Assembly: GCF_000719095.1 (NCBI RefSeq)
Contig: NZ_JOEH01000027.1
Location: 83,535 to 147,534 of the forward strand
Reading direction: 5' to 3'
Length of the DNA: 64,000 bases
From: Streptacidiphilus jeojiense
Lineage (GTDB): Bacteria; Actinomycetota; Actinomycetes; Streptomycetales; Streptomycetaceae
The position numbers were made by a program, and so were the translations under genes. Shown in pieces: positions 9,503-18,145 of this stretch; the stretch's first letter is position 1; each line of letters begins with the position of its first letter. The notes beneath the pieces were generated by a model. It was given only the letters and a program-made list of their open reading frames with translations, searched no databases and had not been told where the DNA came from.

Positions 9503-10485
9503 CACTGCACCTGGCTCGGGAGGGTCAGCTTCAGTGCGGCCAGGATCTCCTGCTCCGACCCGACCAGTGCGACCTTCTGCGGCCCACCGCGCACACTCAA
9601 CTCCGTGCTCCCGCACCCGGCGGCGCTGTCGACCGCCACGGCCACCGGTGTCGTGGCGGTCGCACCGCCACTGTCGCGGTAGAAGCTGACGACGATCCCG
9701 CCGCCGGCGCCTCCCGGGCAGGGGATGCCCCACACTGGCGTGGGCAAGGCGTTGACCAGGGCCACCACCTTCGCCACCGGCCCGGGGTCGGTGACCGTCA
9801 CCTGGGTCCACGACCCGGACGTGGCCGCGCTGTTCGCGGGCCCGGGAACACCGGCTGCCGCGCTCGACGACGCGGGGTCGGCGGTGACCACGATGCGGGT
9901 CACCCCGGACGGGATCACGGCCGCCGCCGGGTGCGCCGGCCGCCAGGTGTCCACGGCGTCGATCCGCAGCAGCGTGCTCCCGTGGAAGGTGGCCAGATCG
10001 ATCTCCAGTCGACGCTGGGACAGCAGCGCGGTCGCCCGCTGTCCGTAGAAGACCGAGTCGACCTGGGCGACACCTCCGGCCGCTCCCTTGCGTCCCCTAC
10101 CGCTGGACCCCGTCCCGACGGTGCCCCGGGGGACATGGGACGTCAACCAGTCGGCGGCCTGCTGCTGCGTCCCCGGATAGGTCCACCATCCGACGGCGGC
10201 CACCACCTTGCCCCCGACCGTCAACGCCGGGAACAGGCCCGCCGAGCCCGCCGGAGCACCCGCCAGCCGCCGCGCACCGGGCGGCGCCACGAAGGCGCCG
10301 AGCCGCGCGGCCACATCCGCCCGCGCGGTCTGCTGCGGCGACGCGACAGCCGCCCGGGACGGGGCCACCGAGAGCGACAGCCGCGAGGTATCGGAGGAAG
10401 TATCGGGAGCGCTCTGCGCGGCACACCCCAACAGCAGCGCTGCGCCGGCCGCAAGGAGCGCCATAAGGTTCGCAGTTCGAGTCAT
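9502..10485 (-). CDS. Putative lipoprotein, tandem paralogue 2
   Basis: A 327-residue lipoprotein (lipobox LLLGC) and first gene of the duplicated pair. It differs from its paralogue by a Gly/Arg-rich insertion (about residues 130-145) and a Ser/Ala-rich insertion near 210. The ATG at 10485 gives MTRTANLMALLAAG, parallel to the MTRTVIRTALLAAG opening of the partner, which supports it over the frame's earlier start at 10503. Function unknown. The pair is divergent from the ISP-like gene. Confidence 0.72.
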   Translation of the reverse strand: MTRTANLMALLAAGAALLLGCAAQSAPDTSSDTSRLSLSVAPSRAAVASPQQTARADVAARLGAFVAPPGARRLAGAPAGSAGLFPALTVGGKVVAAVGWWTYPGTQQQAADWLTSHVPRGTVGTGSSGRGRKGAAGGVAQVDSVFYGQRATALLSQRRLEIDLATFHGSTLLRIDAVDTWRPAHPAAAVIPSGVTRIVVTADPASSSAAAGVPGPANSAATSGSWTQVTVTDPGPVAKVVALVNALPTPVWGIPCPGGAGGGIVVSFYRDSGGATATTPVAVAVDSAAGCGSTELSVRGGPQKVALVGSEQEILAALKLTLPSQVQ

Positions 10486-10603
10486 GGCCCTGTGACGCGG
10501 CAATCCCCTGTCCGGTTCCTCTTCCGCTTTCCGGCGGTTCCCACCCGGCTACCACGGCGCCGTGTCGGACCGGCTCGGTACGATGACCGGTGGGAGGTGC
10601 CAG

Positions 10604-11836
10604 GTGGCCGGAGTGCCGCTGCTCAGCGAGCTGATGCCGTGGTCGGTGGCCGGGCTGCGGGTGGGGCGGGGGTGGGTCAGGTCCGCTCATCCCGAGGTGC
10701 TGGCCGCGCGGTGGCGCAGATTGGCCGAGGCCGATCCGGTGCAGCGGGCCGAGCTGTTCCGGCCGAGCCGCTCGCGGACGGTGGACAGTGCCGTCCCGCA
10801 GCTGCCCGGGCAGGCGACCTCGACCCGGCGGCTGTCCCAGGAGCCGGGCTCCGCGCCCGAGCCGGTACGGGTCCGGCACGGCGCGTTCGACCGGCAGTGG
10901 CTGCTCGCCGACCAGCGGCTGCTGGACCAGCCCCGGCCCGAGCTGTGGCGGGTCGCGGACGGCCGGCAGCTCTTCGCCGCAGTCCAGCCAGTCCAGCCCG
11001 TCCAGCCCGTCGACGCCGAGGACGGCCCCGCCGTCGCCTTCTCGACCGAGCTGCCGGACGGCGCCCGGCCCAAGGGTGTCGGCCGGATCCATCCGCTCTA
11101 CCGCCGCCCCGGCGGCCTGGAGCCGAACCTGACGCCCGGTCTGACCGCGCTGCTGAGACGGAAGTTGGGGGTCAAGGTCCGGCCCGAGGAGTTGCTCGCC
11201 TGGATCGCGGCGGTGACCGCGCACCCGCTCGGCCGCACCGGCGAGGACGTCCCGGTGCCGCTCCCCGCCGACCCCGGCCTCTGGGCGGAGGGCCTGGACC
11301 TGGGCCGACGGGTGCTCTGGCTGCACACCTTCGGTGAACGCTCCACCACAGGGCTCGGCCCGCTGCGGATGCCGGGCGGGCGCCGTCCCTTCGTCCGGGA
11401 GCGGGTGACCGGGCTGCCGGACGCCCTGGAGCACGACCCCGAGGACGACGCCCTGCTGATCGGCACCGGCCGGCTCTCCCCGGTCGCCCGCAGCGCCTGG
11501 GGGTTCCGCGCCGCCGGCGAACCGGTGCTGACCCGCTGGTTCGCCGAACGCTGCGCCGACCCCGAGGCCCGGCCCGGCACCCTGGAGGCCCTGGCCCTGA
11601 CCGGCTGGCCCCAGCAGTACACCGCCGACCTCGTCGACCTGGTCACCGTGCTGACCCTGCTGGCCGAACTGCGTCCGGCCCTGACCGACCTCACCGCCCG
11701 GGCCGCCGAAGGCGGAGTCGGCACCGCCGACCTCACCGCCGCCGGAGTCCTCCCGGTCCGCGACCACTCCCGCCGCCCGGCCTCGGTCCTGCTCCACCAC
11801 GAGGAAGGCCCGGACGGCCAGTTCGCCCTACTGTGA
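10604..11836 (+). CDS. Orphan Type ISP restriction-modification specificity-domain protein
   Basis: A 410-residue protein resembling the C-terminal target-recognition domain of Type ISP restriction enzymes (for example the blocks PWSVAGLRVGRGW, FRPSRSRT, FDRQWLLADQRLLDQPRPELW, and the closing LVTVLTLLAELRP). No methyltransferase motifs, helicase motifs or nuclease are present in it or beside it, so it cannot be a complete restriction system. The GTG at 10604 is chosen because GGGAGG sits six bases upstream (10592-10597); the frame is open to 10562. Such stand-alone proteins recur in Streptomyces; what they do is not established as far as I know. Family assignment is from memory of the motif set. 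Confidence 0.6.
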   Translation: MAGVPLLSELMPWSVAGLRVGRGWVRSAHPEVLAARWRRLAEADPVQRAELFRPSRSRTVDSAVPQLPGQATSTRRLSQEPGSAPEPVRVRHGAFDRQWLLADQRLLDQPRPELWRVADGRQLFAAVQPVQPVQPVDAEDGPAVAFSTELPDGARPKGVGRIHPLYRRPGGLEPNLTPGLTALLRRKLGVKVRPEELLAWIAAVTAHPLGRTGEDVPVPLPADPGLWAEGLDLGRRVLWLHTFGERSTTGLGPLRMPGGRRPFVRERVTGLPDALEHDPEDDALLIGTGRLSPVARSAWGFRAAGEPVLTRWFAERCADPEARPGTLEALALTGWPQQYTADLVDLVTVLTLLAELRPALTDLTARAAEGGVGTADLTAAGVLPVRDHSRRPASVLLHHEEGPDGQFALL

Positions 11837-11843
11837 CTGCGGC

Positions 11844-11874
11844 TTGCACCTCCAGCGGCTGGAGGTCGCAGACT
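11844..11874 (+). promoter_or_regulatory. MerR-type promoter with operator dyad
   Basis: TTGCAC (11844-11849) and CAGACT (11869-11874) are separated by 19 bp, the over-long spacer characteristic of promoters remodelled by MerR activators. The spacer is filled by the perfect dyad ACCTCCAG-CGG-CTGGAGGT at 11848-11866. The MerR gene's ATG begins eight bases after the -10 element, which places the expected transcription start at or next to the ATG: a leaderless, autoregulated transcript. Confidence 0.8.
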
Positions 11875-11881
11875 CTGGGGC

Positions 11882-12874
11882 ATGGACGGCAGGCAGGGAG
11901 CAGCCGCGGTGCTGCTGACGATCGGTGAACTCGCCCGGCGCACCGGGCTTCCGGTGCGGACCATTCGGTACTGGTCCGAGGTCGGAGTGGTGCCCGAGGC
12001 GACGCGCAGTGCGGGTGGGCATCGGCTGTACGACGCGGCCGGGGTGGCCCGGCTGGAGTTGGTGGCCACGCTGCGCGAGCTCGGGTTCGGCCACGCCGAG
12101 GTGCGCCGGGTGCTGGACCGCGAGAGCACGGTGGCCGAGGTCGCGGCGACCCATGTCGCGGCGCTGGACACCCAGATCGCCACGCTGCGGCTGCGCCGAG
12201 CGGTGCTGTCCGCCATTGCCGCAGGAGATCGGGAGGAGCCAGGGAACATGGACCGCTTGAACCGCATGGCACGGCTGTCGGCGCAGGAACGGCAGCAGAT
12301 GATCGAGGACTTCGCCGCGCGGGCCTGCGCCGGCCTGGGCGTCGGGCCGGAGCTCCGCGACCGGCTGCGCGGTGACGTCCACCGGCTGCCGGACGACCCG
12401 ACGCAGGAGCAGTTGGAGGCCTGGCTGGAGCTGTCGGAGCTGGTGTCGGACCCGGGGTTCCAGCAGCTGGCGCGTCGAGCCGTACAGCAGAGCGCGGTGA
12501 CGCGGGGCACCGATCCCGAGCCGGGGCCGGGCACGGGACCGGGCACGGGGCCGCAGCCGGATCGGCACAGCCGGTTCGCGGAGAGCCTGGAGCGGACCGT
12601 CGGCGCCGCGCTGCGGGAGGGCGTCGCGCCCGACTCGCCCCGGGCGGCGGCCGTCGTCGACCGCCTGCTGGGGGCCGGCTCCGGACCCGAGCGCCGAGCG
12701 GCGGTACGGGCCCGGGTCGGGGGTGTCCTCGAAGCCGGCCTCGACGGGCGGCTGGAGCGCTACCGCCAACTGCTGGCCGTACTGCAGGACCAGCAGCCGC
12801 CCACCTCCCGCGCCGCCGTCTACACCTGGCTCGTCGAGGCCCTCGACTCCGCCGAGGCCGCACCCCGGCGCTGA
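11882..12874 (+). CDS. MerR family transcriptional regulator
   Basis: A 330-residue regulator with an N-terminal MerR winged helix (LTIGELARRTGLPVRTIRYW, residues 11-30, then GHRLYD) and a coiled-coil dimerisation helix near 70-110. The C-terminal 200 residues are helical with no known ligand domain; they carry a Glu/Pro/Gly-rich linker near 205-220. It is preceded by its own MerR-type promoter and no Shine-Dalgarno. It is convergent with the EamA transporter and overlaps its 3' end by 55 bp. The effector is unknown. Confidence 0.9.
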   Translation: MDGRQGAAAVLLTIGELARRTGLPVRTIRYWSEVGVVPEATRSAGGHRLYDAAGVARLELVATLRELGFGHAEVRRVLDRESTVAEVAATHVAALDTQIATLRLRRAVLSAIAAGDREEPGNMDRLNRMARLSAQERQQMIEDFAARACAGLGVGPELRDRLRGDVHRLPDDPTQEQLEAWLELSELVSDPGFQQLARRAVQQSAVTRGTDPEPGPGTGPGTGPQPDRHSRFAESLERTVGAALREGVAPDSPRAAAVVDRLLGAGSGPERRAAVRARVGGVLEAGLDGRLERYRQLLAVLQDQQPPTSRAAVYTWLVEALDSAEAAPRR

Positions 12875-13857
12875 CGCAGCCTCAGCCCGGCCGGACGGCC
12901 CGGGCGGTGGGCGACGGCTCCGACGCCCGCTCCAGCTCCCGCTCCCGCGACCAGCCCGGCGACCACCCCGCCCGCCACCAGCAGGCTGCCCGCGAGCTGG
13001 CCGACCCCGGGGGTGCCGGTGCCGACCAGCGGCGCGGTCGCCGCGGCCGCCACCGGGATCACGCCGGAGAAGAGACCGGCACGTTCCGGGCCCAGCCGCT
13101 GGACGCCGGTGTACCAGGCCCAGAAGGCCAGGACGGTGACCGGCAGCGCCATCCAGGCCAGCGCCAGGGCCTGGGTCGCGGTCGGCAGCCGCAGCACCGC
13201 CGGGCCCTGCAGCAGCAGGCCCAGCAGCAGGGCCTGGACCGAGCCCGCCGCGCAGGCGCAGCCGGACAGCAGCAACGGGCCCAGCGGCGGGATCAGCGGT
13301 ACCGCGACCAGGCCGAAAGCGACCTCGCCCAGCAGGGCGAGCAGCGAGAAGCCCAGTCCGGCCGCGTCGGTGCGGCCGAAGCCCTGGACCACCGCCGCCC
13401 CGGCGACGACCAGCAGCGCGGCCCCGGCGATCCGGGGCGAGGGACGGCGGCGGTCCAGCAGCGGTGCCAGGACCGCGATGGCCAGCGGGGCGCAGCCCAC
13501 CACCACCCCCGGCACGGCCGGCTCCGCGCTGCGCTCGGCGGTGAGGACGGCGAGGTTGAAGCCGACCATCCCGGTGGCGGCCAGCAGTGCCAGTCGCAGC
13601 CACAGCCGGAACGGAAGCGCCCTGGCCGGGGCGAGCCCGCGCGGTCCCCGGGCGGCGAGGGCGAGCAGGACCACGGCAGCGGCGCCGTAGCGCAGGCCCT
13701 GGCCGCCGAGGCCGGGATAGCCGCCGAGCAGGCTCATCGCCACGAAGCTGGTGCCGACCAGGAAGGCGGCGACACCGGCGAGCGCCGCGCCGGACGCACC
13801 GGACGCACCGGACGCGGCGGAGCGGGGGCGGGTACGGGGGCGGGTCGGTCGGTTCAT
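12820..13857 (-). CDS. EamA/DMT family exporter
   Basis: A 345-residue inner-membrane protein with about ten hydrophobic helices arranged as two EamA repeats, typical of drug/metabolite exporters for amino acids or purine-like compounds. The start at 13857 precedes an Arg/Ser/Gly-rich cytoplasmic tail (GASGASGA) and the first helix at about 25. It is transcribed divergently from a MocR-type regulator 46 bp away, a common arrangement in which the regulator controls the exporter. The C-terminal 40 residues are a low-complexity Ala/Gly/Arg tail overlapping merR. Confidence 0.85.
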   Translation of the reverse strand: MNRPTRPRTRPRSAASGASGASGAALAGVAAFLVGTSFVAMSLLGGYPGLGGQGLRYGAAAVVLLALAARGPRGLAPARALPFRLWLRLALLAATGMVGFNLAVLTAERSAEPAVPGVVVGCAPLAIAVLAPLLDRRRPSPRIAGAALLVVAGAAVVQGFGRTDAAGLGFSLLALLGEVAFGLVAVPLIPPLGPLLLSGCACAAGSVQALLLGLLLQGPAVLRLPTATQALALAWMALPVTVLAFWAWYTGVQRLGPERAGLFSGVIPVAAAATAPLVGTGTPGVGQLAGSLLVAGGVVAGLVAGAGAGAGVGAVAHRPGRPAGLRLRQRRGAASAESRASTSQV

Positions 13858-13880
13858 ACCGGCAGCATCGTCCGCGCAGT

Positions 13881-13899
13881 GGTCCGGGTTAAGGTCCAC
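13881..13899. promoter_or_regulatory. Candidate MocR binding site between eamA and mocR
   Basis: The 46-bp gap holds two direct GGTCC copies 12 bp apart (13881-13885 and 13893-13897), within a looser dyad AGTGG...CCACT (13879-13900). MocR/PdxR proteins bind spaced direct repeats of this general kind close to their own start. It sits between divergent starts and so could control both genes. Confidence 0.45.
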
Positions 13900-13903
13900 T
13901 TCC

Positions 13904-15403
13904 ATGCGGAGTTCCTGGACCACTTCGACCGGAGCCACCCCCACCGATCCGGCCACCGGCGAGCCCGCCGACTCCCCCGCCTGGGAACTGCTGCTCCCGG
14001 CCGCCTCGGGCCCGCCCCGCGGTCGGGGGCGGGAGCTGGGCGCCGCGCTCCGGCAGTCGGTGCGCGAGGGCCGGCTGGCGCCGGGGACCAGGCTGCCGTC
14101 CACCCGCGACCTGGCCCGGGACCTCGGGGTCTCCCGCGGCCTGGTCAGCGAGCTGTACGCGCAGCTCACCGCCGAGGGCTATCTGACCAGCCGTCAGGGC
14201 TCGGGCACCTGGGTCGCCGCGCTCACCCGTACGCCCCCGTCGCCCGTCGCGGCCCGCCCCGGGCCGCCGGCCGCGCCGGTCACCGACTTCCGTCCCGGCC
14301 TGCCCGACCTCGCGCTGTTCCCCCGGGCCGCCTGGTCCGCCGCGCACCGCAGCGCCCTGGCCGGACTGCCCGACGCGGCCCTGGACTACCCGCCCCCGCA
14401 GGGCCTGCCGGAGCTGCGCGCCGCCCTGGCCGAGCTGCTGTCCCGCCGCCGCGGTGTGGTGGTCGCCCCCGAGGGGGTGCTGGTCTGTTCCGGGGTGGCC
14501 CAGGCGCTGACCCTGTTGGGACGGGTGCTGCGGGCCCGCGGCCACCGGGTGGTCGCCCTGGAGGACCCGGGCAGCCTGTCCCAGTACCCGCTGCTGTCCG
14601 CCGCCGGGCTGCGCCCGGTCCCGGTCCCGGTGGACGCGGAGGGGCTGGACCCGGGCGCGCTCGCCGCCAGCGGCGCCCGCGCGGCCGTCATCACCCCGGC
14701 GCACCACTTCCCCACCGGCGTGGTCCACTCCCCCGCGCGCCGGGCCGCGCTGCTCGACTGGGCGGCGGACCGCCGCGGCCTGCTGGTGGAGGACGACTAC
14801 GACGGCGACTTCCGCTACGACCGGGCCCCGGTCGGCGCGCTCCAGGGTCTGGCACCGGACCTGGTGCTCTACACCGGCTCGGTGAGCAAGTCGCTGGCCC
14901 CGGGACTGCGGCTGGGCTGGATGGCGCCGCCGGCGGAGCTGCTGGACGAGCTGGTGGAGGCCAAGCGGGTCACCGACCTGGGCAACGCGGTGGCCGAACA
15001 GGCCGCCTTCGCCGGGTTCCTGCGCTCCGGGCGCTACGACCGGCAGCTGCGGCTGTGCCAGCGCCGCTACCGCGAACGCCGGGACGCCCTGATCGAGGCG
15101 CTGACCGCGGCCGCGCCCGGGGTCCGGATCAGCGGCGTCGCCGCCGGGCTGCACCTGATCGCCGAGTTCCCCTTCCCGGTCCCCGAGGCCGTCTGCGCCG
15201 CCGCCGGGGTCCGCCTGCGCCCACTCAGCGACTACTGCGCCACCGCCCCGGCAGCGGACGCGACGGACGCGGCCCCTGCGCCAGCCACCGCCGCACACGC
15301 CGCCCCCGCCCGCTTCGTCCTCGGTTACGCCCATCTGACGCCTTCCGAGATCCAGCGGGCGCTCGGCAGACTGGCCGAATCTTTTCGCAGTGTTGCCGTT
15401 TGA
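13904..15403 (+). CDS. MocR-type regulator (GntR HTH fused to aminotransferase fold)
   Basis: A 499-residue chimeric regulator: a GntR winged helix at about 45-110 (LPSTRDLARDLGVSRGLVSEL) followed by a fold-type I aminotransferase domain from about 125. The PLP-lysine context is intact in YTGSVSKSLAPGLRLGW and the Asp motif is EDDYDGDFRYD, so it probably senses PLP or a PLP adduct. ATG 13904 is chosen because it starts the family-like N-terminus; an in-frame start at 13751 would overlap the divergent eamA gene. A Pro/Ala/Asp-rich insert sits near residue 455. Confidence 0.9.
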   Translation: MRSSWTTSTGATPTDPATGEPADSPAWELLLPAASGPPRGRGRELGAALRQSVREGRLAPGTRLPSTRDLARDLGVSRGLVSELYAQLTAEGYLTSRQGSGTWVAALTRTPPSPVAARPGPPAAPVTDFRPGLPDLALFPRAAWSAAHRSALAGLPDAALDYPPPQGLPELRAALAELLSRRRGVVVAPEGVLVCSGVAQALTLLGRVLRARGHRVVALEDPGSLSQYPLLSAAGLRPVPVPVDAEGLDPGALAASGARAAVITPAHHFPTGVVHSPARRAALLDWAADRRGLLVEDDYDGDFRYDRAPVGALQGLAPDLVLYTGSVSKSLAPGLRLGWMAPPAELLDELVEAKRVTDLGNAVAEQAAFAGFLRSGRYDRQLRLCQRRYRERRDALIEALTAAAPGVRISGVAAGLHLIAEFPFPVPEAVCAAAGVRLRPLSDYCATAPAADATDAAPAPATAAHAAPARFVLGYAHLTPSEIQRALGRLAESFRSVAV

Positions 15404-15504
15404 TACCGAAGCCGTTCATGAGCTGCACAAATGCTCGCGGGCGCGCACACCGCCCGGATACGATCCGGCTACCCCCGGGCATCCAGGAGAGGGAAGGCGA
15501 AGAG

Positions 15505-16749
15505 TTGGCACAGCTCACCGGCGGCGACTCGTCGCTGCTGCGACGGATCAACTCCGCCGTGACCCTGCACGCCCTGCGCGGCGGCGACGCGCTGACCCTC
15601 ACCCAACTGGTGGGTGACACCGGCCTGTCCCGCCCCACCGTCGAGGGCGTCATCGAGGGCCTGATCGAGTCGGGACTGGTCGTCGAGGTGCACCCGGACC
15701 CGGACTCGCGCCGCGGTGACTCCACCCGCCAGCGCGGACGCCCGGCCCGCCACTTCCGCTTCCGTGCCGAGGCCGGGCACCTGCTCGGCATCGAGATCGG
15801 CACCCACGGCACCCGGGTCGCGCTCGCCGACCTCACCGGCCGGCTGATCGACTCCTACGCCCGCCCCATCGACGAGTCCACCGGCGCCACCGAACGCCTG
15901 GGCCTGGTCCGCGCCACCGTCGCCGAACTGCTGCGCCGCGCCAATGTCTCCCGGGACACCCTGTGGGCGGTCGGCGTCGGCACGCCCGGAGTGGTGGACG
16001 CCGAGGGCGTGGTGCGACTGGGCACCGCACTGCCGGGCTGGACCGGTCTGGAGCTGGGCGCCCGGCTGCGCCGCTCGTTCCGCTGCCCGGTCCTGGTCGA
16101 GAACGACGCCAACCTCGCCGCCATCGGCGAGCACTGGAAGGGCGCGGCGGCCGGCATGGGCGACGTGGTCTTCGTGCTGGCCGGGCTCAGCCCCGGCGCC
16201 GGATCGCTGATCAACGGACGGCTGCACCGCGGCTTCGGCGGCGCGGCCGGCGAGATCGGCTCGCTGCACCTGCTGGGACGCGAGTCCAACCCGGCCCAGC
16301 TGCTCTCCGCGCCCAGCAAGCCGATCGACCCGCTGGACGAGGCCGCCGTGGCCCGGGTGCTGCGGCTGGCCGAACAGGGCGACCAGGTCGCCCTGGACGT
16401 CCGGGACCGCTTCCTGGCCCGGCTGGTGCGCGACGTGGCCGCGCTGGTGCTGGCCATCGACCCGGAGATCGTGGTCGTCGGCGGCTGGGCCGCCGGGCTC
16501 GACGGGGTGCTGGACCCGCTGCGCGAGCAGCTGACCCGGATGTGCCTGCGCCCGCCGGTGGTGCGGCTGTCGGCGCTCGGTGACGACGTGATCGCCACCG
16601 GCGCCCTGCGGCTGGCCCTCGAACACGCCGAGGAGCAGCTGTTCTCGGTGGATCAGGAAGCGGTGCGGACCTCGGCGGCCGGGGCGGCCGGGGTGACGTC
16701 GACGACGCCGGAGGCACCGAAGGTCAGCCGGCACATGTCGGCGCGGTAG
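15505..16749 (+). CDS. ROK family transcriptional regulator
   Basis: A 414-residue regulator with an N-terminal winged helix (residues 10-60, LTLTQLVGDTGLSRPTVEGVI) and a ROK sugar-kinase fold with the phosphate-1 motif LGIEIGTHGTRVALADLTG. The ROK zinc motif CxCGxxGC is absent (GEIGSLHLLGRESN in its place), so it is a regulator rather than a kinase. The TTG at 15505 is chosen because a GGAGAGGGAAGG site ends eight bases before it; the very long open frame upstream (to 12907) is a shadow. It overlaps the convergent GntR gene by 97 bp. It might bind the dyad at 4437, but nothing links them directly. Confidence 0.88.
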   Translation: MAQLTGGDSSLLRRINSAVTLHALRGGDALTLTQLVGDTGLSRPTVEGVIEGLIESGLVVEVHPDPDSRRGDSTRQRGRPARHFRFRAEAGHLLGIEIGTHGTRVALADLTGRLIDSYARPIDESTGATERLGLVRATVAELLRRANVSRDTLWAVGVGTPGVVDAEGVVRLGTALPGWTGLELGARLRRSFRCPVLVENDANLAAIGEHWKGAAAGMGDVVFVLAGLSPGAGSLINGRLHRGFGGAAGEIGSLHLLGRESNPAQLLSAPSKPIDPLDEAAVARVLRLAEQGDQVALDVRDRFLARLVRDVAALVLAIDPEIVVVGGWAAGLDGVLDPLREQLTRMCLRPPVVRLSALGDDVIATGALRLALEHAEEQLFSVDQEAVRTSAAGAAGVTSTTPEAPKVSRHMSAR

Positions 16750-17441
16750 GTGGAGACGGCGACCGCCGCCGTACCGCCCTGCGCCTGGTAGCGGGTCGTC
16801 AGTACCAGCACCGGGGTGCCCGGCGGCCGCTCCAGCATCCTGGCCTGCTCCTCCTCGGCGACGCCCAGCTCGACCGTGCGCGACTCGCCGTCCAGCTCCA
16901 GCCGCTGGAGCTGGCGCAGCACCGAGCGGGCCCGGCTGGAGTCGGCGATGCTGGACTTCGCGAAGATGGCGGGGACGTGCGGCACCACCGCGTCGGGCAC
17001 GTAGAGGGTCTCGGCGCCGATGGCCTGACCGTGCATCATCCGCAGCCGGCGGACGGCGTGCACCGGCTCGTCGGCCGGGATGCCCAGGGTGGTGGCGACG
17101 GCGGCCGGGGCCGGCGCGTACCCGGCGTCGACGATCCGCCAGCTGTCGCGCCCGGCGGTCTCGGCCACCGGGACGCCCATCCGCGGTGCGGCGACCAGCG
17201 TACCGATGCCGCGGCGGCGCACCAGCCTGCCCTCCAGCTCCAGCTGGTCCAGCGCCTGGCGCAGGGTGGCCCTGGCCACGCCGAAACGCGCCGAGAGGTC
17301 CCGCTCGTTGGGCAGCACCTCGCCGGCCTGGAACTCCGAGTCGAGCGCCCGCACCAGGACGGTGCGCAGATGCCAGTACTTGGGTTCGGGCGCGTCGGCG
17401 ACGGCAACCCCGTTCCCGCGCGCGGCCTGTGTGGTCCCCAC
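16653..17441 (-). CDS. GntR/HutC-family transcriptional regulator
   Basis: A 262-residue regulator with an N-terminal GntR winged helix (about residues 25-90; PNERDLSARFGVARATLRQALDQL split across the recognition helix) and a C-terminal UTRA effector domain (IPADEPVHAVRRLRM, the arginine-rich ligand rim). HutC-type members respond to small acids or sugar phosphates. GTG 17441 is preceded by GGAGGA at a spacing of about five. Its 3' end overlaps the convergent ROK gene by 97 bp. The AT-rich stretch 17470-17510 upstream is its likely promoter. Confidence 0.88.
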   Translation of the reverse strand: MGTTQAARGNGVAVADAPEPKYWHLRTVLVRALDSEFQAGEVLPNERDLSARFGVARATLRQALDQLELEGRLVRRRGIGTLVAAPRMGVPVAETAGRDSWRIVDAGYAPAPAAVATTLGIPADEPVHAVRRLRMMHGQAIGAETLYVPDAVVPHVPAIFAKSSIADSSRARSVLRQLQRLELDGESRTVELGVAEEEQARMLERPPGTPVLVLTTRYQAQGGTAAVAVSTYRADMCRLTFGASGVVDVTPAAPAAEVRTAS

Positions 17442-17532
17442 CCTGTCCTCCGCCTGTGAGCCGGTGCCCGTATTTATGAGCCCTTATTTCTTAAAGGACC
17501 CTGCACTATGGCGACAGTAGGGGTTTCGCGGA

Positions 17533-18021
17533 TCATTGGTCAAGACCAATGCAGAGGACGTCGCACACGGCAAGATACCGTGTCAAGCCGGTCATTCCGC
17601 TTCTCATCATCAGCGCGTGGTTGATCCTGAAGGCCGGCCGGCCGGGCAGTGCGAGCCGTCGCATCAGCGGCTTGCGGACCTCGACGTCCTCGTCGAACAC
17701 GGCCACCGCCGCGCCGTCGCCCCTGCTGGTGACGGTCCAGCGGGTGCTTCCTTCCAGGTCCCCGGTGAGCCGCGCCTCCAGCACTCCGGCCGCCGGATCC
17801 TGCCGCGCCTCATGCGCGGTCACATGCAATTCATACGGGAGCAGCGACCGGAACCGCATCGCCCCGGTGTGCTCGTCGAGCTGCCGGACCTCGCGGATCT
17901 CCGGCCACCACACGGGATAGGTACGCGGATCGGACAGCACGTCGTACACCCGCCGCGGCGGCGCGGGCAGGTCCCAGACGGTGGTGAAGCGGTAGCGGTG
18001 CAGAGCGGGTCGAGAGGTCAT
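17533..18021 (-). CDS. SRPBCC (START/Bet v1-like) domain protein
   Basis: A 162-residue single-domain protein of the SRPBCC/polyketide-cyclase fold: opening WDLPAPPRRVYDVLSDPRTYP with the WWPEIREV segment, a central beta meander and a long C-terminal helix (HALMMRSGMTGLTRYL). Such proteins bind hydrophobic ligands; no catalytic residues can be assigned. It is divergent from the carbonic anhydrase-like gene. Confidence 0.82.
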   Translation of the reverse strand: MTSRPALHRYRFTTVWDLPAPPRRVYDVLSDPRTYPVWWPEIREVRQLDEHTGAMRFRSLLPYELHVTAHEARQDPAAGVLEARLTGDLEGSTRWTVTSRGDGAAVAVFDEDVEVRKPLMRRLALPGRPAFRINHALMMRSGMTGLTRYLAVCDVLCIGLDQ

Positions 18022-18145
18022 GCACCGAAGTCTCGCGGCTGCGGGCGGCCCCGCGGAGGCGGCGTGCGGCGTCAGCGGTAGCGTGCAACCGAACCGTCTG
18101 CCGTCACCGTTCGTCGTCCGAACCTGATCCGTCCGGGAGCACCCC

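Noticed and set aside
12907..15504. Very long open frame continuous with the ROK regulator frame (1280 codons)
   Set aside because: Only the part from the TTG at 15505 looks like protein. Upstream it is Arg/Gly/Pro-rich and antisense to or out of phase with the EamA and MocR genes.
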